Part shown: one piece after another, positions 1-4,362 of the stretch | How the letters are laid out: every line of letters starts with the position of its first letter | Position numbering within the stretch: position 1 is the stretch's first letter | DNA from: Methanosarcinales archaeon | GTDB lineage: Archaea > Halobacteriota > Methanosarcinia > Methanosarcinales > Methanogasteraceae | Assembly (NCBI GenBank): GCA_030609345.1 | Contig: JAUWCK010000072.1 | Span: 1-6,022 of the forward strand | DNA: 6,022 nucleotides | Direction: 5' to 3' | Position numbers and translations under genes: made by a program | Notes under the pieces: model-generated | The model's input: only the letters and a program-made list of their open reading frames with translations | The model's database searches: none | Told to the model about the DNA's origin: nothing

Positions 1-189
1 GTGCTGTACTCATATCTGGACTTTGACAAGTATACACGGAAATATACGGTGTCGAAGGCGAGCCGCAAGACAGCGAAGATTGAGATCAGAGTTAAGCCGT
101 CGCTGTATGCAGACGAAGTGCGGCGCGGGCTGGTTGAGTACCTTGCAGTATTCAATGAGGTCATCGAGGTCGGCGAGGTGGAACAATGA
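1..189 (+). CDS. Short unrecognised protein, probably 5'-truncated by the window edge
   Basis: The frame is open from the first base and ends at TGA 187-189, giving 62 residues if the GTG at base 1 is a true start. That GTG may equally be an internal valine codon, so the gene should be treated as possibly partial. The protein is charged and has an alternating stretch (KIEIRVKPSLYADEVRRGL), suggesting a small alpha/beta fold. There are no cysteines, no membrane segment and no motif I can assign to a family. Its stop overlaps the start of the next gene by ATGA (186-189), with GAGGTG at 175-180 acting as that gene's ribosome binding site, so the two are very likely co-transcribed and translationally coupled. 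Genes next to annealing proteins are often exonucleases or single-strand binding proteins, but nothing here shows either. Function unknown. Confidence 0.6.
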   Translation: MLYSYLDFDKYTRKYTVSKASRKTAKIEIRVKPSLYADEVRRGLVEYLAVFNEVIEVGEVEQ

Positions 190-1565
190 AACCAGACCCG
201 ATAACGCGGTATATCAAAGTCAAAGACTTGGTGATGCACTTCAAGGTGAGCACGCTCGCGCTGGCAGAGGCGGATGAATATGGGTGGATGAGAGCAGGCG
301 AGGGCGCTCTCATCTGCGAACACGGAGAGCAGATATACCCAGTACTGCTCAAAAACGAGAATGGCGCAACAGAGATCGCTTGCGGCTGCCCGGCATGGCA
401 ATTTGCGAAAGGGAATGATGGATGCAAGCATGTATCAGCATTTCTGAAACGGAAAGAGCCGGTACAGAAGCCGATCTCGGATGAGGTAGCGCGGGACTTG
501 ATGAAAGCGGGGTGGACAGGCGGCAAAGGCAACCTACAGCCACCAGCCGCAGAGATAGAGACGACATCAGAACCGGAACTTGGAGAGAAGATATACACGC
601 GGTCGTGCCCGCACTGCGACGAGAAGATTGGGGGCACAGACTTGGACGCGGTGAAGCGGATGCACAGCGCGCATATCGCAGAATGCGAGCAGAACCCGGC
701 AAATAAGAAGGCATCACCGGCAACCGGTAACAAAACGAAACCGGTTGCAACAGCGAAAGCAGATAGTTCCAAACCGGAACGAACTGGTGCAAAAAGCGCA
801 ACAGTTGAAATAGCACAAGAGGAGAGAACCATGACAACAGAACCAGAACAGAAGAAGACGTACACGCACCCGGACGGGACAGAATTCGAGACGGCAGAGG
901 CATTTATGAGTTACGCGGACGATCAGAAGGCAGCGGAGAGGACGGCGGAGACCAAAGCACTCATTACGCCAACACAGCCAGATCGTGCGACACAGGTCGT
1001 GCCTGCATGGTCTGATGAGCAGATAGACGTCATGCGAAAGACTGTTGCGGAGCGGGCAACACCTGCGGAGTTCGCTTACTTTTTGAATGTCGCCGCTGCA
1101 ACCGGTCTTAACCCATTTTTGAAGGAGATATACTTCATGAAGACCGATAAGGGGCAAACGTCCATTATCACGGGCAGGGACGGGTACTTGACTATCGCAA
1201 AGCGGGATCCTCGATTTAGGGGGATTCAGTCAATGGAGGTCTGCAAGTCTGATGAATTCGAGATGGGCTTTGCGGATGGGCGGATGGACGTGACAAAGCA
1301 CCAGATCACGGACTTCAAGGATCGCGGAGAGATAATTGGAGCGTGGTGCCGGGGACAGATGGAAGGACAAGACCCCGTAACGATATTCGTGTCGTGGGCG
1401 GAATACAATAAAGGCGGCAATATCTGGAAGATGTACGGGTCGGCGATGATCAGGAAAGTCGCTGAGGCGATGGTATTGAAGCGCATTGCAGGGATTAGCG
1501 GACTGGTGACAGAAGCGGAAATATCGGGCTCGCGGACGCTGGTTCTGGATGCTGAAATGGTGTAG
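186..1565 (+). CDS. Bet/RecT-family single-strand annealing protein with N-terminal SWIM and zinc-finger extension
   Basis: A 459-residue protein. Residues about 275-445 match the phage Bet/RecT recombinase family, which anneals complementary DNA strands and promotes strand exchange. Supporting segments are ATPAEFAYFLNVAAATGLNP, ITGRDGYLTIAKRDPRF, GAWCRGQMEG, TIFVSWAEYNK and a C-terminal helix SAMIRKVAEAMVLKRIAG. The N-terminal half is unusual. C66-x-C68...C80-x-H82 fits a SWIM zinc motif, and C141-x2-C144...H160-x2-H163 resembles a CCHH zinc finger. A low-complexity Lys/Ala/Thr-rich linker (about 170-215) follows. Typical Bet proteins are roughly 250-300 residues, so about 215 residues are extra. 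The start at 186 is supported by GAGGTG at 175-180 and ATGA coupling. An internal ATG at 831 has its own strong ribosome binding site. No exonuclease partner is visible in the window. The Bet assignment is confident; DNA or protein binding by the zinc motifs is inference. Confidence 0.9.
   Translation: MKPDPITRYIKVKDLVMHFKVSTLALAEADEYGWMRAGEGALICEHGEQIYPVLLKNENGATEIACGCPAWQFAKGNDGCKHVSAFLKRKEPVQKPISDEVARDLMKAGWTGGKGNLQPPAAEIETTSEPELGEKIYTRSCPHCDEKIGGTDLDAVKRMHSAHIAECEQNPANKKASPATGNKTKPVATAKADSSKPERTGAKSATVEIAQEERTMTTEPEQKKTYTHPDGTEFETAEAFMSYADDQKAAERTAETKALITPTQPDRATQVVPAWSDEQIDVMRKTVAERATPAEFAYFLNVAAATGLNPFLKEIYFMKTDKGQTSIITGRDGYLTIAKRDPRFRGIQSMEVCKSDEFEMGFADGRMDVTKHQITDFKDRGEIIGAWCRGQMEGQDPVTIFVSWAEYNKGGNIWKMYGSAMIRKVAEAMVLKRIAGISGLVTEAEISGSRTLVLDAEMV
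720..748 (+). repeat. 9-bp perfect inverted repeat in the linker-coding region
   Basis: GCAACCGGT at 720-728 is the exact reverse complement of ACCGGTTGC at 740-748, separated by an 11-nt A-rich loop. It lies in the low-complexity linker coding region about 85 nt upstream of the internal start at 831. It could be an mRNA hairpin, a protein-binding palindrome left from a former intergenic region, or chance. A further AACCGG occurs at 772-777. Confidence 0.4.
818..833 (+). promoter_or_regulatory. Internal ribosome binding site and alternative ATG start for the annealing domain
   Basis: AGAGGAGAG at 818-826 sits 4-6 nt upstream of ATG 831-833, which is in frame and corresponds to Met216 of the long protein. 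The spacing and strength equal those of the GGAGG site used by the next gene. Initiation here would give a 244-residue protein starting MTTEPEQKK, the ordinary size of a stand-alone Bet protein. The sequence shows the site directly; its use in vivo is inference. Confidence 0.5.
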
Positions 1566-1590
1566 GGGGCTGCCCTGCACTTCTTTTTTT
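1564..1590 (+). terminator. Weak hairpin plus T-tract between the annealing gene and the HTH gene
   Basis: AGGG 1564-1567 can pair with CCCT 1573-1576 over a 5-nt loop, followed by TTCTTTTTTT at 1581-1590. Archaeal RNA polymerase can stop at T-tracts alone, so partial termination is plausible. The T-tract is directly followed by the ribosome binding site of the next gene, which suggests read-through with attenuation rather than a full stop. The stem is short and confidence is low. Confidence 0.3.
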
Positions 1591-1601
1591 GGAGGAGAGC
1601 G

Positions 1602-2012
1602 ATGATCACGCTGACAAAAACGCAGTATGCGTATGCTGTTGCGCTCGATGAGAATACGATGACCACAGGCGCTTTGGCGGATCGTTTTGGAGTTACGTGT
1701 GGGGCGGTGGGGCAACAGATACATAGATTGCGTGCCAAAGGGGTGGTTGCGTCCGGGAGGAGGGAGGGCGGTAGTCGGCATCACCAGCACTGGTTGTTAA
1801 TGCCGCTTTCGGAATTGGAGTGCAACGCATTAGAGGTAGTAGGGGGCGCGTGCAGACACATATCCGTCGCTGAATTGGAGTATGCGGCGGGACTTCGTGG
1901 AGGCGGGTGGACGGGGCGGGAACTGGCAGACAAGTTTCGGGAGCGATACCCGGATCGGAGATGCATGAAGGGGATTATCTTCAAGGCTCGGCGGCTTAGG
2001 TATTGCAGGTGA
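1602..2012 (+). CDS. Small DNA-binding protein with two HTH-like segments
   Basis: A 136-residue basic protein with a winged-helix type helix-turn-helix at about residues 16-50 (TTGALADRFGVTCGAVGQQI, then HRLRAKGVVASGRR), the usual layout of MarR/GntR-like or phage regulators, in which a Leu/Ala-rich first helix precedes a recognition helix. A second possible HTH lies near the C-terminus (WTGRELADKFRERYPDRRCM, then KGIIFKARRLR). The middle contains LEVVGGACRHISVAELEYA with no assignable motif. The start is fixed by GGAGG at 1591-1595, 6 nt before the ATG. The gene lies 36 nt downstream of the annealing protein and is the last gene before a strong terminator, so it probably belongs to that operon. 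A role as repressor or replication regulator is inference; the sequence shows only DNA-binding character. Confidence 0.75.
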   Translation: MITLTKTQYAYAVALDENTMTTGALADRFGVTCGAVGQQIHRLRAKGVVASGRREGGSRHHQHWLLMPLSELECNALEVVGGACRHISVAELEYAAGLRGGGWTGRELADKFRERYPDRRCMKGIIFKARRLRYCR

Positions 2013-2021
2013 CGGGATAGG

Positions 2022-2030
2022 TTTTTATAG
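2022..2030 (+). promoter_or_regulatory. Possible TATA box upstream of a structured noncoding stretch
   Basis: TTTTTATAG lies just after the stop codon at 2010-2012. An archaeal TATA box here would place the transcription start near 2050, at the first hairpin of the stretch that follows. The purine-rich GGGATAGG just upstream could serve as a BRE, though the match is loose. Low confidence. Confidence 0.3.
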
Positions 2031-2045
2031 TCCAGCGACAGACAT

Positions 2046-2138
2046 GGACGTGTATGCTTCCGGTTTGTCATTCCGGTTGTTTGCACGTCCTTTGGCGGTG
2101 GCAGCTTCGTACCCTGCCACTGTTTTTACTCTTTTTTT
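2046..2138 (+). ncRNA. Candidate small structured RNA or structured 3' UTR
   Basis: GGACGTGTA 2046-2054 pairs with TGCACGTCC 2082-2090 (9 pairs with one G-U). Inside it, CCGG 2060-2063 can pair with CCGG 2073-2076. A second hairpin (2096-2122) with T-tracts ends the unit. With a TATA-like site at 2022-2030 this could be an independent RNA of about 90 nt; otherwise it is the folded 3' end of the upstream operon. A 48-codon open frame (ATG 2044 to TGA 2188-2190) crosses it but runs through the terminator and the next TATA box, so I prefer a noncoding reading. I recognise no known RNA family. Confidence 0.35.
2096..2138 (+). terminator. Strong intrinsic-type terminator ending the left operon
   Basis: GTGGCAG 2098-2104 and CTGCCAC 2114-2120 form a perfect 7-bp stem, extendable to 9 pairs with 2096-2097 and 2121-2122, around a 9-nt loop. 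It is followed by five T (2123-2127) and seven T (2132-2138). Both a hairpin and multiple T-tracts are present, so termination is likely whatever the mechanism. Confidence 0.8.
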
Positions 2139-2154
2139 GAATATGGCGCGGCGT

Positions 2155-2169
2155 AATGTTTATATATGG
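2155..2169 (+). promoter_or_regulatory. Archaeal TATA-box promoter, distal, for the primase gene
   Basis: TTTATATATGG at 2159-2169 is a close match to archaeal TATA elements and follows directly after the terminator. Transcription would start about 25 nt downstream, near 2187-2192, leaving a leader of about 110 nt before the ATG at 2299. The 10-mer AATGTTTATA at 2155-2164 is repeated exactly in the promoter at 4192-4201. Confidence 0.65.
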
Positions 2170-2208
2170 TTAGCGCATAAGATAACTTGATCAACCAGCC
2201 CCTAAAGC

Positions 2209-2231
2209 TGAAGAGGGTACGTCGTCCTTCA
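2209..2231 (+). promoter_or_regulatory. Hairpin in the leader of the primase gene
   Basis: TGAAG 2209-2213 pairs with CTTCA 2227-2231, and beyond a bulged A the stem continues G2215-C2226 with a wobble to T2225. The loop is 2217-2224. It would be present only in transcripts from the distal promoter, so it may act as a leader control element. Small and uncertain. Confidence 0.3.
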
Positions 2232-2250
2232 TGGCGGCGTTTCCTTTGCC

Positions 2251-2266
2251 ATTTATATGTATATGG
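2251..2266 (+). promoter_or_regulatory. Proximal TATA-box promoter for the primase gene
   Basis: ATTTATATGTATATGG contains a TATA element about 45 nt upstream of ATG 2299, predicting a start near 2278-2282 and a leader of about 20 nt. The surrounding CCATTTATATGTATATGG (2249-2266) is an imperfect palindrome, so it may also be an operator. The leader has no clear Shine-Dalgarno site, only GGACGG at 2285-2290. Confidence 0.5.
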
Positions 2267-2298
2267 TGCTCAGCTAACAAGGCAGGACGGCAGAACCA

Positions 2299-3990
2299 AT
2301 GTTAAATAAAACAACAGATAGCGAGAGCTATCACACGATACTAACAGCAGCACACGCATACACCGAGCGCGGGTGGGTGGTCCACCAGCTCTCGTCGCCA
2401 AATTCGCCGGGCAAAAGTCCCGGCAAACGACCGCTTGACACGGGATGGCAACGCGCCACAGAACCACCAACCGAAGACAAACTCAACCAGTGGTTTGGAA
2501 GGGGCAACCCGAAGGAGCATAATATTGGGCTGGTATGTGGAGAGGCATCAGGGGTCACTGTGATCGATTTAGACCGACAGATATATGCGGGCATGTTCAA
2601 TGGTGTGACGACACTGAGGTCATCCCGGACACCCGGCAGAAGCCATGTATATTTCCAATATAACCCCCGTCTGGCGGCGAGTAAGCATCATAATTTAGGG
2701 ATAGAGGTGTTATCAAATGGCAATAATGCAGTCATGCCGCCGAGCATACACGAGTCCGGAGGGGTGTATAAATGGAATGACGTGACCGCGCCAATCGCAG
2801 AGATGCCAAAAGAACTTGAGACCCAACTTCTTAACCTGTTTATGCGGGAGGGAGAGCTTAACGCCCTGGTGCGGAAGTGCAGACCGTGTTTCAGCCGACT
2901 GTTCAAAAAAGAAGTTCGCGAGGTGACAGACTTTCACGGGGCGGGCGGACGAGAGCTCATGGTGGCATGGGGGGCGGAATTGAAGGCAGCCGGCGCGACA
3001 CTTGCAGATGGGGAGATGTGGGCGAAGATCATATACGGCGATAAGTTTGACCGCGGGCAGACGCTCACAGAATGGAGGAATATAGACAAGAAGAAGACGT
3101 GGAGGTGTGAGACTATAGCAGGCAAGCTCAGCAGTATAATTGAATGCGACTGCTCGCGGTGCAAGTGGCGCAACACGCCACCGACTACCCCAGCACCGGC
3201 TCCGACTACCCCAGCTACCCCCGCAGCGGCGAGTGGCAAAAGTGGCAAATACGAAGTTCTGAATTATAAGACCTTCAGGAAACTTATGACCCGCCACCCG
3301 GAGACCGCGTCACGCGCTATAGATATGCCAGGAGATGGTGTCGTTTATGAGTTATCTGGAGCGGCATTTATCGGCGACGCTCTGGAGCTGGACGTGATTA
3401 TACCGTACCGCGGGGATGATATGCTGCCCCGTCGGGTGATAAGTCCTGAACTGCTGCTCGGATATATTGAGAAAGTTGAAACGCATGAGGCAGGCGATGA
3501 CACCACGTACAGCCTGTATATCCGTCGAAAGGTTCTCCGGTTCTCGATTAGCGAGATATCAGACTTGGCTGCATGGAGAAAAAAACTGGTGCAGTGCGGT
3601 CTGATTGTAGGGTTCACGACACGCTCGAACGAAATGCGCGAGCGGTGGGAAGAGGCACTTGTCAGGGTTGTGAAACAATCCGAGATAGTGTGGGAGGCGC
3701 ATCTGTCAGAAGACGATATGGCAGCGGATTTGATCATGGATCGGCTTATGCATTTGCCAGTCGTTTTAGCGAATGCTGATTTTGTAGATGACCGCGCCGT
3801 TCTAGATCGAGATGATATGTATTGGATTTCGACGACGACTGTTGATGACATCGTCGGGCAAATGAATGATCGGCGCCGCCTGTCCGAAGTGCAGCGACTA
3901 CTAAGCAAATATCTTGTCAAAAGTAGTTCACAGAGGACGTTTGATGGTAGGCGGTTCTCGATCTGGTTCTTTAAGAGGTGGGCAGAATGA
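2299..3990 (+). CDS. Bifunctional primase-polymerase (Prim-Pol, archaeo-eukaryotic primase superfamily)
   Basis: A 563-residue replication protein. Residues about 10-185 form a Prim-Pol catalytic domain. NIGLVCGEASGVTVIDLD contains the metal-binding D90-x-D92, S115-H116-VYF supplies the s-x-H nucleotide-binding motif, E136 in GIEVLS is the likely third acidic ligand, and VMPPSIHESGGVYKW (145-159) is the typical closing motif. Members of this family synthesise primers and often extend them as DNA polymerases. A helical region follows (about 210-270), then a possible zinc cluster C270, C283-x-C285-x2-C288, a Thr/Pro/Ala linker (293-311), and a C-terminal domain ending in a probable winged helix (about 505-560, YWISTTTVDDIVGQMNDRRR then SEVQRLLSKYLVK). 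Many plasmid and viral relatives carry a fused helicase; this one does not, and a separate helicase lies downstream. The codons for the linker contain a sequence shared with the downstream repeat array. Family assignment is confident; the C-terminal domain functions are inferred. Confidence 0.9.
   Translation: MLNKTTDSESYHTILTAAHAYTERGWVVHQLSSPNSPGKSPGKRPLDTGWQRATEPPTEDKLNQWFGRGNPKEHNIGLVCGEASGVTVIDLDRQIYAGMFNGVTTLRSSRTPGRSHVYFQYNPRLAASKHHNLGIEVLSNGNNAVMPPSIHESGGVYKWNDVTAPIAEMPKELETQLLNLFMREGELNALVRKCRPCFSRLFKKEVREVTDFHGAGGRELMVAWGAELKAAGATLADGEMWAKIIYGDKFDRGQTLTEWRNIDKKKTWRCETIAGKLSSIIECDCSRCKWRNTPPTTPAPAPTTPATPAAASGKSGKYEVLNYKTFRKLMTRHPETASRAIDMPGDGVVYELSGAAFIGDALELDVIIPYRGDDMLPRRVISPELLLGYIEKVETHEAGDDTTYSLYIRRKVLRFSISEISDLAAWRKKLVQCGLIVGFTTRSNEMRERWEEALVRVVKQSEIVWEAHLSEDDMAADLIMDRLMHLPVVLANADFVDDRAVLDRDDMYWISTTTVDDIVGQMNDRRRLSEVQRLLSKYLVKSSSQRTFDGRRFSIWFFKRWAE
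3206..3221 (-). repeat. Inverted 16-nt copy of the downstream repeat, inside the primase linker
   Basis: CTACCCCAGCTACCCC at 3206-3221 is the exact reverse complement of GGGGTAGCTGGGGTAG at 4041-4056. A shorter relative, CTACCCCAGC, lies at 3185-3194. Here the sequence encodes part of the Thr/Pro/Ala linker. It may be a second binding site of the same factor, or the source or product of repeat spreading; low-complexity coincidence is also possible. Confidence 0.55.
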
Positions 3991-4088
3991 GAGTGTTTTT
4001 TACCAGCTACTATAGGGAGGTTGAACGTAGTAGCCGAAATGGGGTAGCTGGGGTAGCTAACAGTAGCAGTAGAGGTAGTGTGGGGTAG
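3987..4088 (+). CDS. Small 33-residue ORF coupled to the primase stop and running into the repeat array
   Basis: The ATG at 3987 overlaps the primase stop as ATGA, and GAGGTG at 3975-3980 is 6 nt upstream. This is nearly the same arrangement that starts the annealing protein at 186, so initiation is plausible. The peptide begins MRVFFTSYYREVERSSRNG and then reads repeat-derived GVAGVA before stopping at the TAG of a GGGGTAGCT repeat (4086-4088). It resembles no family I know. It may be a short coupling peptide, or the stub of a gene whose remainder was replaced by the repeat array. A T-run at 3996-4001 lies inside it. Confidence 0.35.
   Translation: MRVFFTSYYREVERSSRNGVAGVANSSSRGSVG
3996..4001 (+). 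terminator. Short T-tract just after the primase gene
   Basis: Six T residues follow the primase stop by 5 nt. Archaeal polymerases may pause or end at such tracts, but it is short and there is no stem upstream. Weak candidate. Confidence 0.2.
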
Positions 4089-4138
4089 CTGGGGGGGTAG
4101 CTGTCAGCTACCCCCCCTATAGTTATGACCTACCCCCC
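4005..4138. repeat. Iteron-like GGGGTAGCT array with central palindrome, candidate origin or operator
   Basis: GGGGTAGCT occurs at 4041-4049, 4050-4058, 4082-4090 and 4094-4102, and inverted as AGCTACCCC at 4106-4114. Degenerate copies are GAGGTAGTG 4072-4080, AGCTACTAT 4005-4013 and CCTACCCCCC 4129-4138. The arms GGGGGGGTAGCT 4091-4102 and AGCTACCCCCCC 4106-4117 form a perfect 12-bp inverted repeat around GTC. An outer pair, CTATAGGG 4010-4017 and CCCTATAG 4115-4122, is also exactly inverted. Four G-runs within about 57 nt (4041-4097) could form a G-quadruplex. Direct and inverted repeats next to a Prim-Pol gene are typical of plasmid and viral origins, but an operator for the RHH-helicase operon fits too. 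The stem is not followed by a T-tract, so it is not a classical terminator. Confidence 0.7.
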
Positions 4139-4157
4139 TCCAACCAGTCCAGCCTCG

Positions 4158-4166
4158 CATATATAG
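4158..4166 (+). promoter_or_regulatory. Secondary TATA-like site upstream of the RHH gene
   Basis: CATATATAG lies about 65 nt upstream of ATG 4228 and would start transcription near 4187. It is a weaker candidate than the site at 4192-4203, which is better placed for the gene. The stretch around it (4141-4227) is A/C-rich with very few G and shows no other structure. Confidence 0.3.
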
Positions 4167-4191
4167 AAAACAAGAACCGAAGACACACCAA

Positions 4192-4203
4192 AATGTTTAT
4201 AAC
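4192..4203 (+). promoter_or_regulatory. TATA-box promoter placed for a leaderless transcript
   Basis: AATGTTTATAAC contains TTTATAAC at 4196-4203. A start about 25 nt downstream falls at about 4224-4228, at or next to the ATG at 4228. No Shine-Dalgarno site precedes that ATG, which agrees with leaderless translation. The 10-mer AATGTTTATA also occurs at 2155-2164 upstream of the primase. Confidence 0.6.
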
Positions 4204-4227
4204 CAACCACAACAGACAAAGACAACA

Positions 4228-4362
4228 ATGACGACAAAACACATATCCATCAGACCGGATCAAACCGAATGGCTCAACAATAACGACAAGAGCCTGTCAA
4301 AATACGTGCAGCGAAAGATCGATGAAGACATGGGACGTAAAAGCAATGACAATCAGGAATAA
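4228..4362 (+). CDS. Small ribbon-helix-helix-like DNA-binding protein
   Basis: A 44-residue protein, MTTKHISIRPDQTEWLNNND to the end at NDNQE. The layout is that of a CopG/Arc-type ribbon-helix-helix: an N-terminal strand with alternating polar and hydrophobic residues (KHISIRP, 4-10), a first helix (DQTEWLNNN, 11-19), a turn, and a second amphipathic helix (SLSKYVQRKIDEDM, 22-35). Such proteins bind operators as dimers and commonly act as copy-number repressors, autoregulators or antitoxins. ATG 4228 is the natural start because it lies about 28-32 nt after a TATA box. The gene overlaps the helicase gene, which suggests one operon. The repeat array directly upstream is an obvious potential target, but that is inference. 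No toxin-like partner is visible. Confidence 0.7.
   Translation: MTTKHISIRPDQTEWLNNNDKSLSKYVQRKIDEDMGRKSNDNQE

Noticed and set aside
161..865. Long minus-strand open frame (234 codons) opposite the annealing gene
   Set aside because: It is antisense to a well-supported gene with a recognisable family, and its translation is Cys/Ser/Leu-rich without motifs. It has no promoter or ribosome site I can support.
2044..2190. 48-codon plus-strand frame (MDVYASGLSF...) after the HTH gene
   Set aside because: It runs through a strong hairpin terminator and over the next TATA box, and has no ribosome binding site, so a noncoding reading is better.
2187..2250. Box C/D small RNA in the primase leader (TTGATCA, CTGA)
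   Set aside because: The boxes do not match the RTGATGA/CTGA consensus closely and the terminal stem is missing.
2713..3297. Minus-strand open frame of 194 codons opposite the primase
   Set aside because: It is a shadow of the primase frame with no domain pattern and overlaps conserved Prim-Pol codons.
3345..3920. Minus-strand open frame of 191 codons, Ser/Arg-rich
   Set aside because: The composition is typical of the antisense of an Asp/Glu/Arg-rich gene; no motif and no start signal.
4082..4122. The 12-bp palindrome as a transcription terminator
   Set aside because: The stem is strong but is followed by TATAGTTATGACC rather than a T-tract, and repeats surround it, so an origin or operator role is more likely.
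4005..4138. CRISPR array
   Set aside because: Repeats are only 9 nt with irregular spacing and mixed orientation; there are no uniform spacers and no cas genes in the window.
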